Counted from the stretch's first letter, positions 1-12,368 are shown. The stretch: 64,000 nucleotides of DNA from Prostheceraeus crozeri (GCA_907163375.1 CAJQUW010005576.1:51376-115375); one strand, 5' to 3'. The notes: generated from the sequence alone by a model not told the origin. Program-made: numbers and translations.

Positions 1-637
1 ACCGCACGATAAATTCGGGAATTCTTGAATGGAAATTTGTTGTTCCTGCCGTGAAATGAATACTTCTTCGAAATATCCGCAGCCAAAATCCTTCAAAATA
101 TTCGACGGCATAAATTGTTTAGTCCGCTGCCGCCGATCAGTGAGAACTGCTTTGCCTGAAAAATAAAGCTGCTTTTAAAATGGTGAAGTTTCTCCACGTA
201 CGTCAGTACATTTCCACTTCATTGTGGTGTACCTAAATCAAACAGAGCAAATAATTTCAAAACGATGTGAGTGGCTTTGGGATTCCAGTAAATCATTTGT
301 GTCTGCAAAAGTCATTTAAATGATTCAGTTAATAATCAGGTCGTGGGTAGCACCGCTCTTTTAATGCCGACAATCATTGAGTGATGCAAATGACAGTGAC
401 AGCTTCTGCCTTCATTTTGAATTGAAAATCTCACGTGCGCCTAATATTGAAAGTAGTCAACTAGTCATCCAGGTCAATATAAACCTTAATTATGCATTAA
501 AGCAAGTCTACATAAAGTTCGACGTAGAAACACTGTTTAGACCCCAGGTCAATATAAACCTTAATTATGCATAAAAGCAAGTCTGCATCAAGTTCGATGT
601 AGAAATACTGTTTAGACCGGCTCTATCTGCTGAGCCA
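1..637. repeat. Direct repeat, copy A
   Basis: Bases 1-637 reappear at 5024-5660 with a constant offset of 5023, and I saw no mismatch by eye. Both copies end at TGCTGAGCCA, after which the flanks differ. The left limit of copy A cannot be seen because the window starts there. The repeat could be an LTR pair or a 5-kb tandem duplication. No retroviral gene, primer site or polypurine tract lies between the copies, so an LTR reading is unsupported. An assembly duplication is also possible. Confidence 0.85.
471..620. repeat. 75-bp tandem dimer inside the direct repeat
   Basis: Two adjacent units of 75 bp each begin AGGTCAATATAAACC, at 471 and 546, with a few differences between them. The same dimer is present in the second large copy at 5494-5643. 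Confidence 0.8.
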
Positions 638-1320
638 TTACAGTAGACCGCAAAGTTTCTTTCATTACTGTCACATACGAGTACATGTAATTTTCCGCAT
701 GCAGCATTGTTCTTTTTATGATACAAAGCAGCGGTAAGTCTATCGAAGACGCCCCTATCCGCGGGACGGGGTCGGGTAACACCAGCCAGCCCGTCGAAGA
801 CATCACACAGCAGCAAGGCTTATCTAAATGTATTTTCCATGTTTCCCACTGGAAACAAACATTCGTTACTCATTACCATACACTACTAATTCCTCGCATC
901 TTTATTTTCAGATTCCCTAAGAGAAGAGAAAATTGGGAATGAGAAGACGATTTAGGTGATCGAGAAAATGTTGAAGGATGCAACTGATCGCGGCACTGGG
1001 AGGAGGAGGCGACAGTCCGGGTCGAACAAGTTCTCTTTGCCAAAGCCATTGCGGGTGGAAGCAATTGCCTGCCACACCAACGAGCTAGGAGTCGCAGAGC
1101 CTGCACTGGAAGGACGAGATGTTCTGGAGGAGAAGTTGAATCGAAAAATTTCGCCTAAAATCACATTGGACTTGTTATCCGAACATTTCTAGTTTTAGTA
1201 TAGAAATCCAGATGATTGTTGATACAGATTGTGTAGTGCGCTATTTCTAGATTTCATACATGTATTTTTTGTAATATGATGTTATTGAATGAATGTTGTC
1301 TTCGTTTTCAACAATTGTTA
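638..1320. other. Spacer with one short open frame
   Basis: No recognised gene. A plus-strand frame from ATG 968 to 1192 encodes 74 residues rich in Arg and Lys and ends in a stop. It follows an acceptor-like TTTATTTTCAG near 911, but the frame is closed between the acceptor and the ATG. It could be a terminal host exon or chance. Confidence 0.3.
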
Positions 1321-4303
1321 CCGTAAACTGGGGTGAGTTCGGCCACTTTGAAACACTTCATTCAAAATATTAATTGCTCAGTTTCTTATGCAGCCGAAAT
1401 GAATATAGATTTGATACTGTCTTATCCATGCCCATGATATCCTATACCAATTAATTTGTATATGTCGTTCTTGTTTGATATAGATATCTTTATTTACCCG
1501 GTCGAACTCACCCCCTTGAGTGGGGTGTGTTCGCCCATTTGATGAAATCGCAAACGAATTTTTTATTATGACTGATGAAATTCTTTAGAACTGCATTATA
1601 CTCATTTTGGTTCATGTTTATAGTGCATATAACTACAATTAATCCCTACATAATTTAACATTTTCATTCGACATTTTATCTTATTTTTGACACATTAATT
1701 TAACTTTGATTCTTCTTGCATTCAATACTGAATAGATAGATTGGAAGAAGCGTTTATCATTCAATGAAAAACAGTTTTGTAGTCCAAAATACCCATTCTA
1801 TAATCTAAAACAAAAACGAACGAATCATTGAACACAAGACAGGTAGACACTATCAACGAACGTTTGTAGAAACAAAATTATCAAGGAATGTGTAACGACC
1901 ACGATTAATAGTGAGCAAAGTTAAAGTTTGAACAATTTGACTGTTGTCAACAGGCATCTCGTCTACGATGTTTGGAAAAACAAAGTAGTTATCATGTCGC
2001 CGAAGGAAAGAAAACTTTGTAGTGGAATCATTCACTTTTGAAAAGACTTTTACGATGTAATGGTAGGCAGTACCAGTGGGCCTACCCATCAGAAATAAAC
2101 CGAATCAAAGCAAATGAATCAACTTCAAAACTTGGAAGCCCCAAAGGTTCCGTAGGCAAAGAATGTGCTTCATGCGTTTCATCAGTCACAATCACATTGT
2201 CTCCATCTTGATCTTCTTCATTGTCAGAGTTCTCCATCATGATATCGTTCACAGTGACACTTTTGCCTGGCTGCACTTTGAGCTTTCTCTTTCTTCTTGG
2301 TTGGTCACCAGTTGGGCCTGGGGCGTCGAGAGCTCTTTCAAACGATCTAACACAACTCCTGAAACAGCTTCACGCACTTCACTTTGTTGATCACTTGAAA
2401 GAGTGCGGGAAATTCGTGAGATAACTTCATATTTGTTGACCGGGTAAATTCCACACTTTCGAAACCCACTTACTATGTTATCTTGAATGGTTGGTGATAG
2501 TCTCACCAAAAGTCGATCGAGGAGGCGTGGAAACCAAATTTTGGGCATCACACTGCATTTACGTCCTTCTTTCGATTTCCATTCAGTGCACAGCTCGCCA
2601 ATATCTCTTCATAGGGCCAAAAACACATACATCCAACGGCTGACACAAATGGGTTGCGTTTGGAGGCAAACAAACGAATGCGATATCGTTCTCCAAGCAC
2701 TTCTCAATCACATCACGAGAAAAATGTGAAGCAAGATTGTCACCGATGATGACTTTGTGGCCAGCTAAATTCCTTGTGAATGGTAGAATCACGCTCTCAA
2801 ACCAGTCACTAAAGCACACACCATCAAACCAACCAGATCGGGAGCGGTTATAGCGAACGTTTCTGGGCCCTCCCTGTATCCATTGGTCGTGTAGATGTTC
2901 GGCTTGTAAAAACTACATAAGGATTCAGCATCTTACCATCATCAGTGCAGGCAAACATGATGGACGTTGAAGATTTTGTTGAATTAATTATCCGTTCAGG
3001 ATATTTCACACCACGGCGAAATATACATTTCACATTTCGAGGGTCGTCTGATAAGTTAGTCTCATCAAAATTGATGATATTCGATGGAGGAACATCACCC
3101 AACTCCTGTTGCAGATTTTCGAAGTATGCATTCATTGTATCAATTGACAATTCAGCTCTTTTCTGTGAAATGTTCTGGCACAATCGTTGTCTCAAAACAG
3201 AACGATTCCGAAGAAGAAAACCTCTACATCAGTCATCACCAGGCATACCATCGTTGAAGACTGAAATAACCCTGTTTTTACGCTTCAAGTAGCCTTTCAC
3301 TAATATTCGAACGTCAAAAGGTTTCACGGGAAATCCCCAGTCAGCCATTGTAGCGATGTTTTGCGATATGATACGTTCTTCATCTGGAGAAAGAACGCAT
3401 TGGCCTCCACTTCTTCGGGGATGACGACCCTTTAACTGATCTCTCAAGGTCGATCGTGGTACACTGAAGGATGCAGCAGCTTTGCGAATAGACATTCCAT
3501 TCTTGACGGCTTTGATAGCCTCATCAAGGGAATCATCAGAATATTGCCCGACCCTTGAGGCACCAACAACTGGCTTGTACGTGCGCATGACTGAGAACGG
3601 ATAAATAAATAGGCAGTGAAACCTAACTTTGACTCAATTTTCAAACAATCAAGTTCGATTTTTGATAAGTCATTGTATGCATAGCGTGAATGATGTAATT
3701 CGAAGCTATGGTTTGATCGATATCATTGATATAGTTTCGTTTGTGCTGCACCAGTTATAAGTGCTATTGTTAATTTTCAATTTGAATATCATCATAGCAC
3801 GCAGTACGACATTCTCTACAAAATTGCTATGTCTGCAAGCGACTTTCAAAGTCAAACTGTTATTGATAAGCACAAAATAGACGATGGGCGAACTCGCCCC
3901 ACTAAGGTGGGCGAACTCACCCCAAGTACAAAAAATGGCCCACCTCATGAATTACAGAGAAACAACAAATATGATGCTAATTATATTCAAGATTAAACTT
4001 CTCTCTCACGTTTCACTACATTTAAAAGTTGATGAAGTATTTCCAATAGAACAGCTGGCAGGAAGTACGACCAAGGCAGAAAAATGCAAAAATGTGATGT
4101 ATTTAGTTCCACGCTATTTTTTTTATAAACTGACCTTCTAAAGACACTATATTTACAAAAAAACATGTTCGTGCACTAGCAAGTTGGCGCCAAAGAAGAA
4201 AAGGACAAATTGATATTCCAGCAACGTAAAAAATAAAACAATATGCTATCTGTGAAAGTGGGCGAACTCACCCCACATTGGCCGAACTCACCCCAGTTTA
4301 CGG
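1321..4303 (-). mobile_element. Pogo/Tigger-type Tc1-mariner DNA transposon
   Basis: The two ends are perfect inverted copies of at least 25 bp beginning CCGTAAACTGGGGTGAGTTC, each flanked by TA (1319-1320 and 4304-4305), the Tc1/mariner target duplication. The subterminal motif GGGCGAACTCACCCC recurs near both ends (around 1500-1530, 3890-3925 and 4260-4290) and may bind the transposase. Length is about 2.98 kb. The transposase inside runs on the minus strand and is frameshifted. Exact inverted ends and TA borders are seen; the pogo/Tigger assignment comes from the HTH_psq plus DDE_1 protein parts. Confidence 0.88.
1853..3588 (-). pseudogene. Decayed pogo/Tigger-like transposase (HTH_psq + DDE_1)
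   Basis: Starting at ATG 3588, the first piece (3588-3229) carries a Pipsqueak-type helix-turn-helix (SIRKAAASFSVPRSTL), then a second CENP-B-like segment with GFPVKPFD. The next piece (3195-2848) has the first catalytic aspartate in NIINFDETNLSDDP. The piece at 2819-2583 has the second in KVIIGDNLASHFS and the third in HLCQPLDVCVFGPMKRYW. The C-terminal pieces (2551-1853) match the usual acidic tail and the YIVKVF segment of the family. Order and spacing are normal. At least four frame changes separate the pieces, so it is non-functional. It would have cut and pasted the enclosing element at TA sites. Confidence 0.85.
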
Positions 4304-4392
4304 TAATTGGCCTAGCACAGGTTGTAGTTCAGGACTAGGAAAAGCGTGTGTAGTTAGCGGTATAATTTTTATACGAGTGATTCAGATTGTAA

Positions 4393-4730
4393 ATTAATCG
4401 GCTTATCGTCTCAAGTCCAATAGCGAATATAGAACGACAAAGCAGGTGGGATGCCGCATATGTAGCGATTAATCGGCCAAAATCCGATATCGGATATAGA
4501 GCGACAAAACAGGTGGGATACCGCATATGTAGCGATTAATCGGCCAAAATCCGATATCGGATATAGAGCGACAAAACAGGTGGGATACCGCATATGTAGC
4601 GATTAATCGGCCAAAATCCGATATCGGATATAGAGCGACAAAACAGGTGGGATACCGCATATGTAGCGATTAATCGGCCAAAATCCGATATCGGAAATAG
4701 AGCGGAATATCAGGTGCAATGCCGAGACGA
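4393..4730. repeat. 67-bp minisatellite, about five copies
   Basis: Units starting AGGTGGGATACCGCATATG lie at 4444, 4511, 4578 and 4645, with a degenerate partial copy before them. The period is 67, not a multiple of three, so the overlapping minus-strand frames across it are repeat artefacts. Each unit contains CCGATATCGG, a 10-bp palindrome. Confidence 0.9.
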
Positions 4731-5023
4731 ATTCTCGGGCATCGGCAAGGCATCTATTTTATGGGAAATCGACGCCGCGATGCCGAAACGAGATTTCATG
4801 CATCGGCCCGATGAAATGTTTACCACCGGGCAGGATATAACACCAAATACAAGAGATGAAAAATTGAGTCACCTATTGAGAAAAGGGGCATCAGGCACAA
4901 TTACTCAGCTGCAGGGGAGCGTTGGTGGCTCCTTCCATCAGATCTATCTTTTGCGTGCTTTAGTACGCTCTGCAAAGAGGCCTCTATTTCCTTCTCAGTC
5001 ACATGAGATCTAGAAAGTTTGAT
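4731..5023. other. Spacer with a minus-strand frame crossing the repeat edge
   Basis: A minus-strand frame from ATG 5134 to 4901 (77 residues, charged) starts inside the 637-bp repeat and ends outside it. In copy A the same start would run off the left window edge. It has gene-like composition but no recognised motif, and may be part of a duplicated host exon. Confidence 0.25.
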
Positions 5024-5660
5024 ACCGCACGATAAATTCGGGAATTCTTGAATGGAAATTTGTTGTTCCTGCCGTGAAATGAATACTTCTTCGAAATATC
5101 CGCAGCCAAAATCCTTCAAAATATTCGACGGCATAAATTGTTTAGTCCGCTGCCGCCGATCAGTGAGAACTGCTTTGCCTGAAAAATAAAGCTGCTTTTA
5201 AAATGGTGAAGTTTCTCCACGTACGTCAGTACATTTCCACTTCATTGTGGTGTACCTAAATCAAACAGAGCAAATAATTTCAAAACGATGTGAGTGGCTT
5301 TGGGATTCCAGTAAATCATTTGTGTCTGCAAAAGTCATTTAAATGATTCAGTTAATAATCAGGTCGTGGGTAGCACCGCTCTTTTAATGCCGACAATCAT
5401 TGAGTGATGCAAATGACAGTGACAGCTTCTGCCTTCATTTTGAATTGAAAATCTCACGTGCGCCTAATATTGAAAGTAGTCAACTAGTCATCCAGGTCAA
5501 TATAAACCTTAATTATGCATTAAAGCAAGTCTACATAAAGTTCGACGTAGAAACACTGTTTAGACCCCAGGTCAATATAAACCTTAATTATGCATAAAAG
5601 CAAGTCTGCATCAAGTTCGATGTAGAAATACTGTTTAGACCGGCTCTATCTGCTGAGCCA
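5024..5660. repeat. Direct repeat, copy B
   Basis: Apparently identical partner of bases 1-637. It is preceded by AAGTTTGAT and followed by CAGGAATTAC, whereas copy A is followed by TTACAGTAGA. Confidence 0.85.
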
Positions 5661-7581
5661 CAGGAATTACGACCAATTTCAATAACCAGACAGAAAGCAG
5701 TCACTGCCAAATTCTGAACGTTATAGCGAGCTAGTGAGTGAGCGAAATGCCATTTCGGTGCTCTGGCTCAGATTTGCGCGACTCATCTTTCTCTCTATTC
5801 ATGCAACGAAACCGTTGAATGACAGTCGTAAGTCAAGGAATAAGTGGACCGGTCTCTTAAAAGAATTAGTCAATATCATGCGCTCCTGCAGGATAGGAAT
5901 AAAAAACATCACTATAGGCTGTGAAGTTTATCAGTTTATCAGATAGAATTGGAGGTCTGAAACAACTCATCCAATATTTTCGAAAATCACCCGGTAATTT
6001 CTTCAATTTCCTGGTGATAGAATATGTTATGAAGATTGATACGCAACCGGAAATACATTCATTCTCTGGACTGTGATCAATTGCAGCGCTCGCATCTTGA
6101 AACAACTATCAGATTATTTGTTAGAAAATGTTAACATGCAAAAAGTTTAATACAGCTCTTCTATTTCTTCTGAGATCTATCTAATAGAATTGATGACATG
6201 GCCACAGAAGAAATTGTGACTAGACATGGCCAAAGGCGAGCGAACGGTTTACGGCTAGACGAGGCTTCAGATAGAAAATATCAGCTCAGCTAAAATTCTG
6301 GCCGTTGTAGCCGATAAGATATGTGAAACAAGAATTATAAGATTTCTGCCACGATTGAAAAATCCAATTAACTGTGCATAGCTCTCATTATTTATATCTG
6401 TTTAAATTTGCATTCTGAAGGCTACACATTCGCACATAAAACTTGAACAGATTCAAAACGATTAAACCTAATAGTGTGGCACTCTGTGTTAGTATATGGC
6501 CCTTTTATATTCGCAGTTCAAGGAATGGGATATTCACGAGCCTGGATGAAGTACTTCCGAAGATTAGACACTTTTTATAAACCGGCATAGACGCTTTAAT
6601 TCCAATCGACTTAAGACAGGCTTTCTCGATCTGACGAAATCATTTGCTTCAAGCAACAATATCAATTAATCTATATTGACAAGCTATCGACTCATCAATT
6701 ACACAGATATCCCTGAAAATTGCAAAATATTTTTTGTAAAACATTAAAATCTTCTTTCAAAGAGAAAGAAGTTCGAATGAGACTCATTAAGCTTACTAAA
6801 AATAATTAAGACTAATTTGCCGATGAAGTTGAGCACGTAAAGCACGCGAATTTAAGAAAATTCAGCTATAGCTTCGTCTATGTTCAGCTATACAGAGGTA
6901 CGCCTATCGCGATGATGCATAAATGTAGTGGTAACATGTAAAAATGAGATAACTTAGTGAAATTTCTGTGGGAATGAGGTTGGTTAAATGAAATATTTTA
7001 AACGTTGCAGCTTACTCGAAAATATTTACCCCTCATGTCTAATGTCCGTCTAATTCACGCCCGTCTAATGTCACATTACCAGAATTGACTTTATCTCATT
7101 GCAGCGAACCATCAATTAGAGCCAACGCTGTGCAAAGTATCTTGCAGTCAAAGCTCGATAATTAAGAGTATAAATACCAGGTTTACTATCTCTTAATTAT
7201 TGAAAGTCTGAATTCAAAAGCAACTTATATAAGCCGCCAAATATACAAAAAATGCCGCGGCCGTATGATCTTAATTGACCGAAGTCTTAATTGTCCGTGT
7301 CCGAATTAACGAGCTTCGACTGGATTTACTGTATTCATGCGAAGCGATTCGTTAACGATGTCATTCTGTCCGCACGATTCTATTTGAATGGTCGTGAAAA
7401 ATTGGCTTGCTTTACCTATAGTCAAATATTTATAACCAGAGGAACACTTTTTACATCACATCTAATTCAAAAGTTATCTGTTGAAATATTTCAGTCAATT
7501 CAGTGCTTGGTATAATGTGTAGTGCGCAGGTAAACCGCTATTAATTACTTAATTTATCTATCATCACTTCATTCGACTTAC
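5661..7581. other. AT-rich noncoding stretch, nothing recognised
   Basis: No frame longer than about 80 codons and no domain-like peptide or repeat structure was found on either strand. Confidence 0.5.
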
Positions 7582-7652
7582 CTGATACGAATTTCGTTTG
7601 ATAAGTAATCCGTTCTATCAATATTTTCGGCTCAAGATATTCCTCGCATTTT
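7582..7652 (-). CDS. Possible extra exon of the minus-strand host gene
   Basis: On the minus strand an acceptor-like CAATATAG is followed by 71 bases open in one frame (peptide begins KCEEYLEPKI) and a strong donor, TATCAG|GTAAGT. The open frame needs one carried-in base, which does not match the phase leaving the exon at 8001-8136. An intervening exon would be needed if it belongs to that gene. Confidence 0.3.
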
Positions 7653-8000
7653 CTATATTGTAATTTGGTTGATAATCCATTAATAAGATCAATCAATTTA
7701 CATACGATGTCCACAGGTGTCAGTCAGGCAACTCCAAAAGTATACTTGTACATTGTAATGCAGCACAGTATGGTTACACATGGTTCACTCAACTTTTTAA
7801 GTAGCCACTGCTTTGAATTGTCTTAAATTGAAAAACGTAATTTACTTAAATTACAGGTGCTCTATATACAAGGTTGCAAGAGGTATCCAAGGAGACATGA
7901 TAAAAGCTAAGGGTTAATAGGTTAATTAATTTAATAGGTCTGATTTACTTCACACTTCAATTACCAATACAATTGTCATAAAACGAGGAAGTATACTTAC

Positions 8001-9395
8001 CCGATCAGCATCACGGCTTATGGAATAATCTTTGAATCTGGGGCAATAACTGGTCGATAGACTTTCCACGTCGCTCTCTTTATCAGTGTCCGTTTCCATT
8101 GATTCAGTTTCAGGAAGATCTGTGGTTGATGACATGCTGGATAACAGAAATAGGACACCGTTTATCATTGTATACTGTAAACAATAAATAGGCGGCTTAC
8201 CACTTATTAACGTTGACTTGCACTGCGTTATGGAACTCATCTATACTTGCTTTCCGTTTCCTTCCAAATTTTTGTCGCATAAATAACAATTTCTCATTTG
8301 GGGCCAAAGACGCCCCAAATTCTTTCAGGCGCCGTATGAGTCAGATTCTCCAAAACTTCTGTAATTCATAATTTGCATTCATGAGTGATCGATGCACGTA
8401 TGAGAATTATCCATTTTTCCCAATGTGGGATCAGGACAATTTTTTAATTTTTCGTCAAGATAATCTAAGTTATGAATCCACCATACAAATTTAAGTCTGC
8501 AAGTATGACATAAGCACAGATTCATAATCCCCGTATTGACGTATCTAATTTTAGCATTGCACTTGAAACGTAGATCACTTGGTTATTAAAACTCAAAATG
8601 TAGGCGTGGACAGCAACTGATTGATCTGCATTTAGACATGAAGTCAGATATTTCTTTGTTTCAAGGGCCATTAATTCGAAAATTAAGTATACTTAAATGA
8701 CTACGGATCAATCTTGTAAGCTTATTGTAATGCTTGTAAGCATTAGGCGGAAAATTCTCATAGATGGATGGATGTCTGAAATGAAGCTTACCTTTGCATC
8801 TTCATTATTATTGTCTGTTAAGACGGGATGTTCATCAGAGATTGCTTCGCAAATGAAGGATAACTGCGTTGAATCCAAATACCTATCGGGAATAAAAAGA
8901 AAAATTCGTTTATTTATATGAACTTAAAATGAACCACTATCACAATTTAGCTCATCTTGAATATTCTGACTAAGCACAGCTTCCTTTTACGCAAATGCTG
9001 ACAATTACTTTATTAACCTTATTCAAACTTTTTGCACATATGGCTTTTATCAAATTAATTTCCGAAATACACAGTACACAGATTTTTTCCGATCGCGAGG
9101 TTTCGGCTAACAGCTTGATCATATAGAATGAAAGCAATGAAAAACACACGGGTCAGACAGGAGTCGTAATTTCAACGCGAAATTAACTTACTTCTTTCTA
9201 ATTACTTTATTATATAACCGGATATGAGGAGACCTGCTGTCCTTAAAATAGCTAGGTCAATTTTTGGGGTACCCACACATTAATTAACATAAGGAAAATG
9301 GTAAGATGTTGAACGTGAGCTATTTGACTCACTTTTTGTTCGATGGATGAAGTCCGAAATGATTAAATAAATTAGTTTCCTTTACTGTTCTATAT
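8001..9395 (-). CDS. Multi-exon host gene, unrecognised product
   Basis: Five minus-strand exons have consensus borders and mutually consistent phases: 9395-9333 (acceptor GGTTGCAG, donor GTGAGT), 9233-9192 (acceptor ACAGCAG, donor GTAAGT), 8882-8792 (acceptor CCCGATAG, donor GTAAGC), 8358-8201 (acceptor AATTACAG, donor GTAAGC) and 8136-8001 (acceptor TTATCCAG, donor GTAAGT). Peptide pieces include LFNHFGLHPSNK, YLDSTQLSFICEAISDEHP, FGRKRKASIDEFHNAVQ and the acidic TDLPETESMETDTDKES. The third exon from the left end of the chain (8358-8201) carries one in-frame TGA near its start in the only frame that fits both neighbours. This could be a sequence error, a missed acceptor or pseudogenisation. 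I do not recognise the protein. First and last exons are not identified. Confidence 0.5.
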
Positions 9396-9728
9396 CTGCA
9401 ACCGTTTATGCCACATTCGAAGACCATTCAATTCAACAAATAAATTGGGAAATTATTTCAGGGAATTCAGGGGATTTCAGGGGGACTACACTCGAAATGT
9501 ACTAGTAAATAGTTTGATCATAACCATCATCGATTATCAAAAAAAATCTGTGGATGACATTGATACTGTACTAACGGATAGCCTATCGCAAATTTCAAAA
9601 TTTTCATATATTATGCCTACTGCACACGCACACATTTTCTCTCATTTATTCTTCTTTGCCTACAGCAGGAGCGATAATTTTCAATGCTACTGACATCGTA
9701 TTTACTCAATTATAACGTCAACAGGCTC
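9396..9728. other. Intronic or intergenic spacer
   Basis: Nothing recognised. Upstream flank of the host gene exon chain. Confidence 0.4.
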
Positions 9729-10049
9729 TCATCTAAGCATTTGCAAGCATATTTGCGTCATGCATTCAATGTCTGTAAAGTCTGGACATCTCATCACGTC
9801 TTTTACACATTTACAAACATGTGTTAGCATATAATTATTGGTCAACATGACACATTCTTGTGATAATCTGGTCTTCGACATCGTGGACAACGTGCAGAGT
9901 AACTCATTTGACATCCGAATCATGTTAAGCAAGTCTGGGGAGGTCCTCCAAGAAAGTGCTTTTGCCTGAATTAGTGACCAGAACGGAATTTGCCATAAAA
10001 ACGTGTCTCTTTCACTTAGCGAAATTATGAAATGATAGAAATAGTGCAC
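9729..10049 (-). CDS. Possible upstream host exon, helical protein fragment
   Basis: A minus-strand open frame of up to 106 codons (peptides ERDTFLWQIPFW and CVKDVMRCPDFTDIEC) follows an acceptor-like TCACTAATTCAG. It lies on the same strand and upstream of the five-exon chain. Its leucine-rich, helix-like pattern is compatible with ARM/HEAT repeats. Part of it is repeated in the 197-bp tandem array. No donor was identified, so the exon boundary is unknown. Confidence 0.3.
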   Translation of the reverse strand: MHYFYHFIISLSERDTFLWQIPFWSLIQAKALSWRTSPDLLNMIRMSNELLCTLSTMSKTRLSQECVMLTNNYMLTHVCKCVKDVMRCPDFTDIECMTQICLQMLR

Positions 10050-10303
10050 AATTCTTGTGATAATCTGGTCTTCGACATCGTGGACAACGTGCAGAGTAAC
10101 TCATTTGACATCCGAATCATGTTAAGCAAGTCTGGGGAGGTCCTCCAAGAAAGTGCTTTTGCCTGAATTAGTGACCAGAACGGAATTTGCCATAAAAACG
10201 TGTCTCTTTCACTTAGCGAAATTGTGAAATGATAGAAATAGTGCACAATTCTTGTGATAATCTGGTCTTCGACATCGTGGACAACGTGCAGAGTAACTCA
10301 TTT
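9854..10303. repeat. 197-bp tandem repeat, 2.3 copies
   Basis: ATTCTTGTGATAATCTGGTC occurs at 9854, 10051 and 10248, an exact 197-bp period. The first two units are nearly identical, so the duplication is recent. The array overlaps the possible host exon at 9729-10049. Confidence 0.9.
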
Positions 10304-11633
10304 GTATACTCCTATTTTTGTATCATGTCATTTAAGTTCTAACTCTTATTTCATAATACCGGGTAGCCCAAGTAGCTACAAGGGATCGAATTGTAAGATA
10401 GCCTAATAGCCCTACTATAAGCACAGTAGAAAAATGTGTGGGAGACACGATAATTGCGAATGGTTTAGGGTTATTTGGGTGGTTTACATAATTCAAGTTA
10501 ACCTGTATGCGGGATGTAATGGACTAAGCTGAAAGCCCTAGGTATCTTATAATTTTTTCCTCTTGTCGTAGGCTTTTACATGTGATAGGCACAAATGCAG
10601 CATTTCAGTAGGCCTACATATTCAAAGTACGTTTTAATAACCTAAACAAGCTAGTAAATAATTTCTGTATAAATAGTAGCTCCAAGAACAAACCCGCTTT
10701 TTTACGAAGCATCTACACTGTAATCCTGTACGTGCGAATTAGCTGCAAGTATGGGTGCCAATTGCTATTTTTGCACCTAAGCAAGAATATTTGCACTTAG
10801 GTCGCATTTAGGTGCCAAAATGAAAATGCCGTAATATAACGAAATAATAAAAGTTGATTACATGAAAAATTGCTCTTGGTGTAAAACATGAAATCTTGCC
10901 TACCCAAGCTGGTTTCTTATCAAGCAATTTGATTTTACGCATTCATGCAGCGATTGAGCCTCAATATTAATTTTTTGTTTTAATTCTTAAGCTCTAAATC
11001 AATTTCAATATTTTCAGCCATGTTGACTTGCTGCGTTTGTCAAGTTAAGTTGAGTAGCAGATATAAATTCGTGTTACACACGGCTCGACATTTAGAGAAT
11101 CAAAGATGGTAAGACAATATAATTGATATCTGTACTGTACGTATTTGTAGATATACAATGACCACAAAATAATTATCATGCAATCATTGAGTATATCATT
11201 AGTTAATAAAATCATCAACTGCGCACTGATAGATTATTTGCCTTAATTTGTTTTTTTTGTGACAAGATTTGGTGGTTTTGTTTTTAGCTACCATTTCTGA
11301 ACCCATGTCAGAACGCACGAGCTGCTATATACAGAGTCTCAACTTTGCATTATATATGCTACTACATTAACGATAACGTAAGTTCATCGTCGCAAGTTCA
11401 AGTTGTGGGTAGTAATTAACTAACACCTTCTTTCTATAAGCTAAAAATATCTCAAAATAATGATTTTAATGAAAATTGTAGTGAAGGAGTGTTGTCTATC
11501 TTATTTATATGTGGGTATATCATATGCCTAAGGCACATGTTACCAAAAGTAGTAGAAATCCACATCTAATGTGCAACTAATCTTAGATTTTACATGAGAA
11601 ATTAAAGGAGCACTATATGATCCTAGAACAATC
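10304..11633. other. Noncoding stretch with one arm of a distant inverted repeat
   Basis: The only structured item is CACTGTAATCC at 10716, flanked by TA. Its inverted partner is at 21643. Otherwise AT-rich with no gene seen. Confidence 0.35.
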
Positions 11634-12368
11634 TTCAGTTGTATTTAGATCGAATGCGCGTGGTAGTACCCAACACAACTCCTCGTGGAAGGAAAAACGA
11701 CTATTATTTTCAGCTGCTGACGTCATCGAGCTGATTAGCTGCCAAACAAGAGACAGCACCTGTCGTAAAACGATGCTGAGTTCGATGTTATTGCAAATTA
11801 TGGCGAGGTCATTTCTTTTATCGATGCCTCAGTGTCAAGTGGGCCTGCACTTTGAATGATTTTCAAGAGATGAGCCTATGATGTCTCTTTGTATACGATT
11901 CTTAATTGCGGGAGAAAATGTTTTAAGGAACCAGCCTCCAAAACGACAGGAATATACTCATTACACTTCACTGAAGATTCTTGTGTGAGAGATTCAAAAT
12001 TCGAGTGACCTGGAACACCGAGGAATTATTTTCTGAAGAAAGACACTTTACCCGTATACCAAAATATACACCGTACACGAATCCATCAAACTCGTCTATA
12101 GTGAGATGTATGACTATTGAGAATGGATTCAGACACTGGGAATAAAATGAAAGTACATACAAACACAGGTGACCCTGTGACACGTGACCCGGTTGATAAA
12201 GCAAATGAATATCTAACTCAGCATCATTCTAAGCCAGGCGCTTTCTCTCGTCAGTCTGGGAGCCAATCAACTCGATGACGTCAGTAGCAGAAAATCATAG
12301 CCGCTTTCTCCTTCCTCGAGTATTATTTTGCGTGCTACCGTGAGCATTCGATTTAAATACAACTGAAT
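11634..12368. mobile_element. Old element with about 110-bp inverted repeats
   Basis: Left arm 11634-11745 matches the reverse complement of 12256-12368 at roughly 75-80 percent by eye, including TTCAGTTGTATTTA and CTGACGTCATCGAG. Each arm contains a TGACGTCA palindrome. The motif ATTAAAGGAGCACT lies in direct orientation on both outer sides (11601 and 12510). No coding capacity is seen. It is probably a non-autonomous DNA element of unknown superfamily. Confidence 0.5.

Noticed and set aside
4335-4660. Three overlapping minus-strand frames sharing a MRYPTCFVALYPISDF start
   Set aside because: They lie in the 67-bp minisatellite, and the period is not a multiple of three.
1-5660. LTR retrotransposon with 637-bp LTRs
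   Set aside because: No gag, protease, reverse transcriptase or integrase, no primer site and no polypurine tract lies between the repeats; the only coding remains belong to a pogo-type element.
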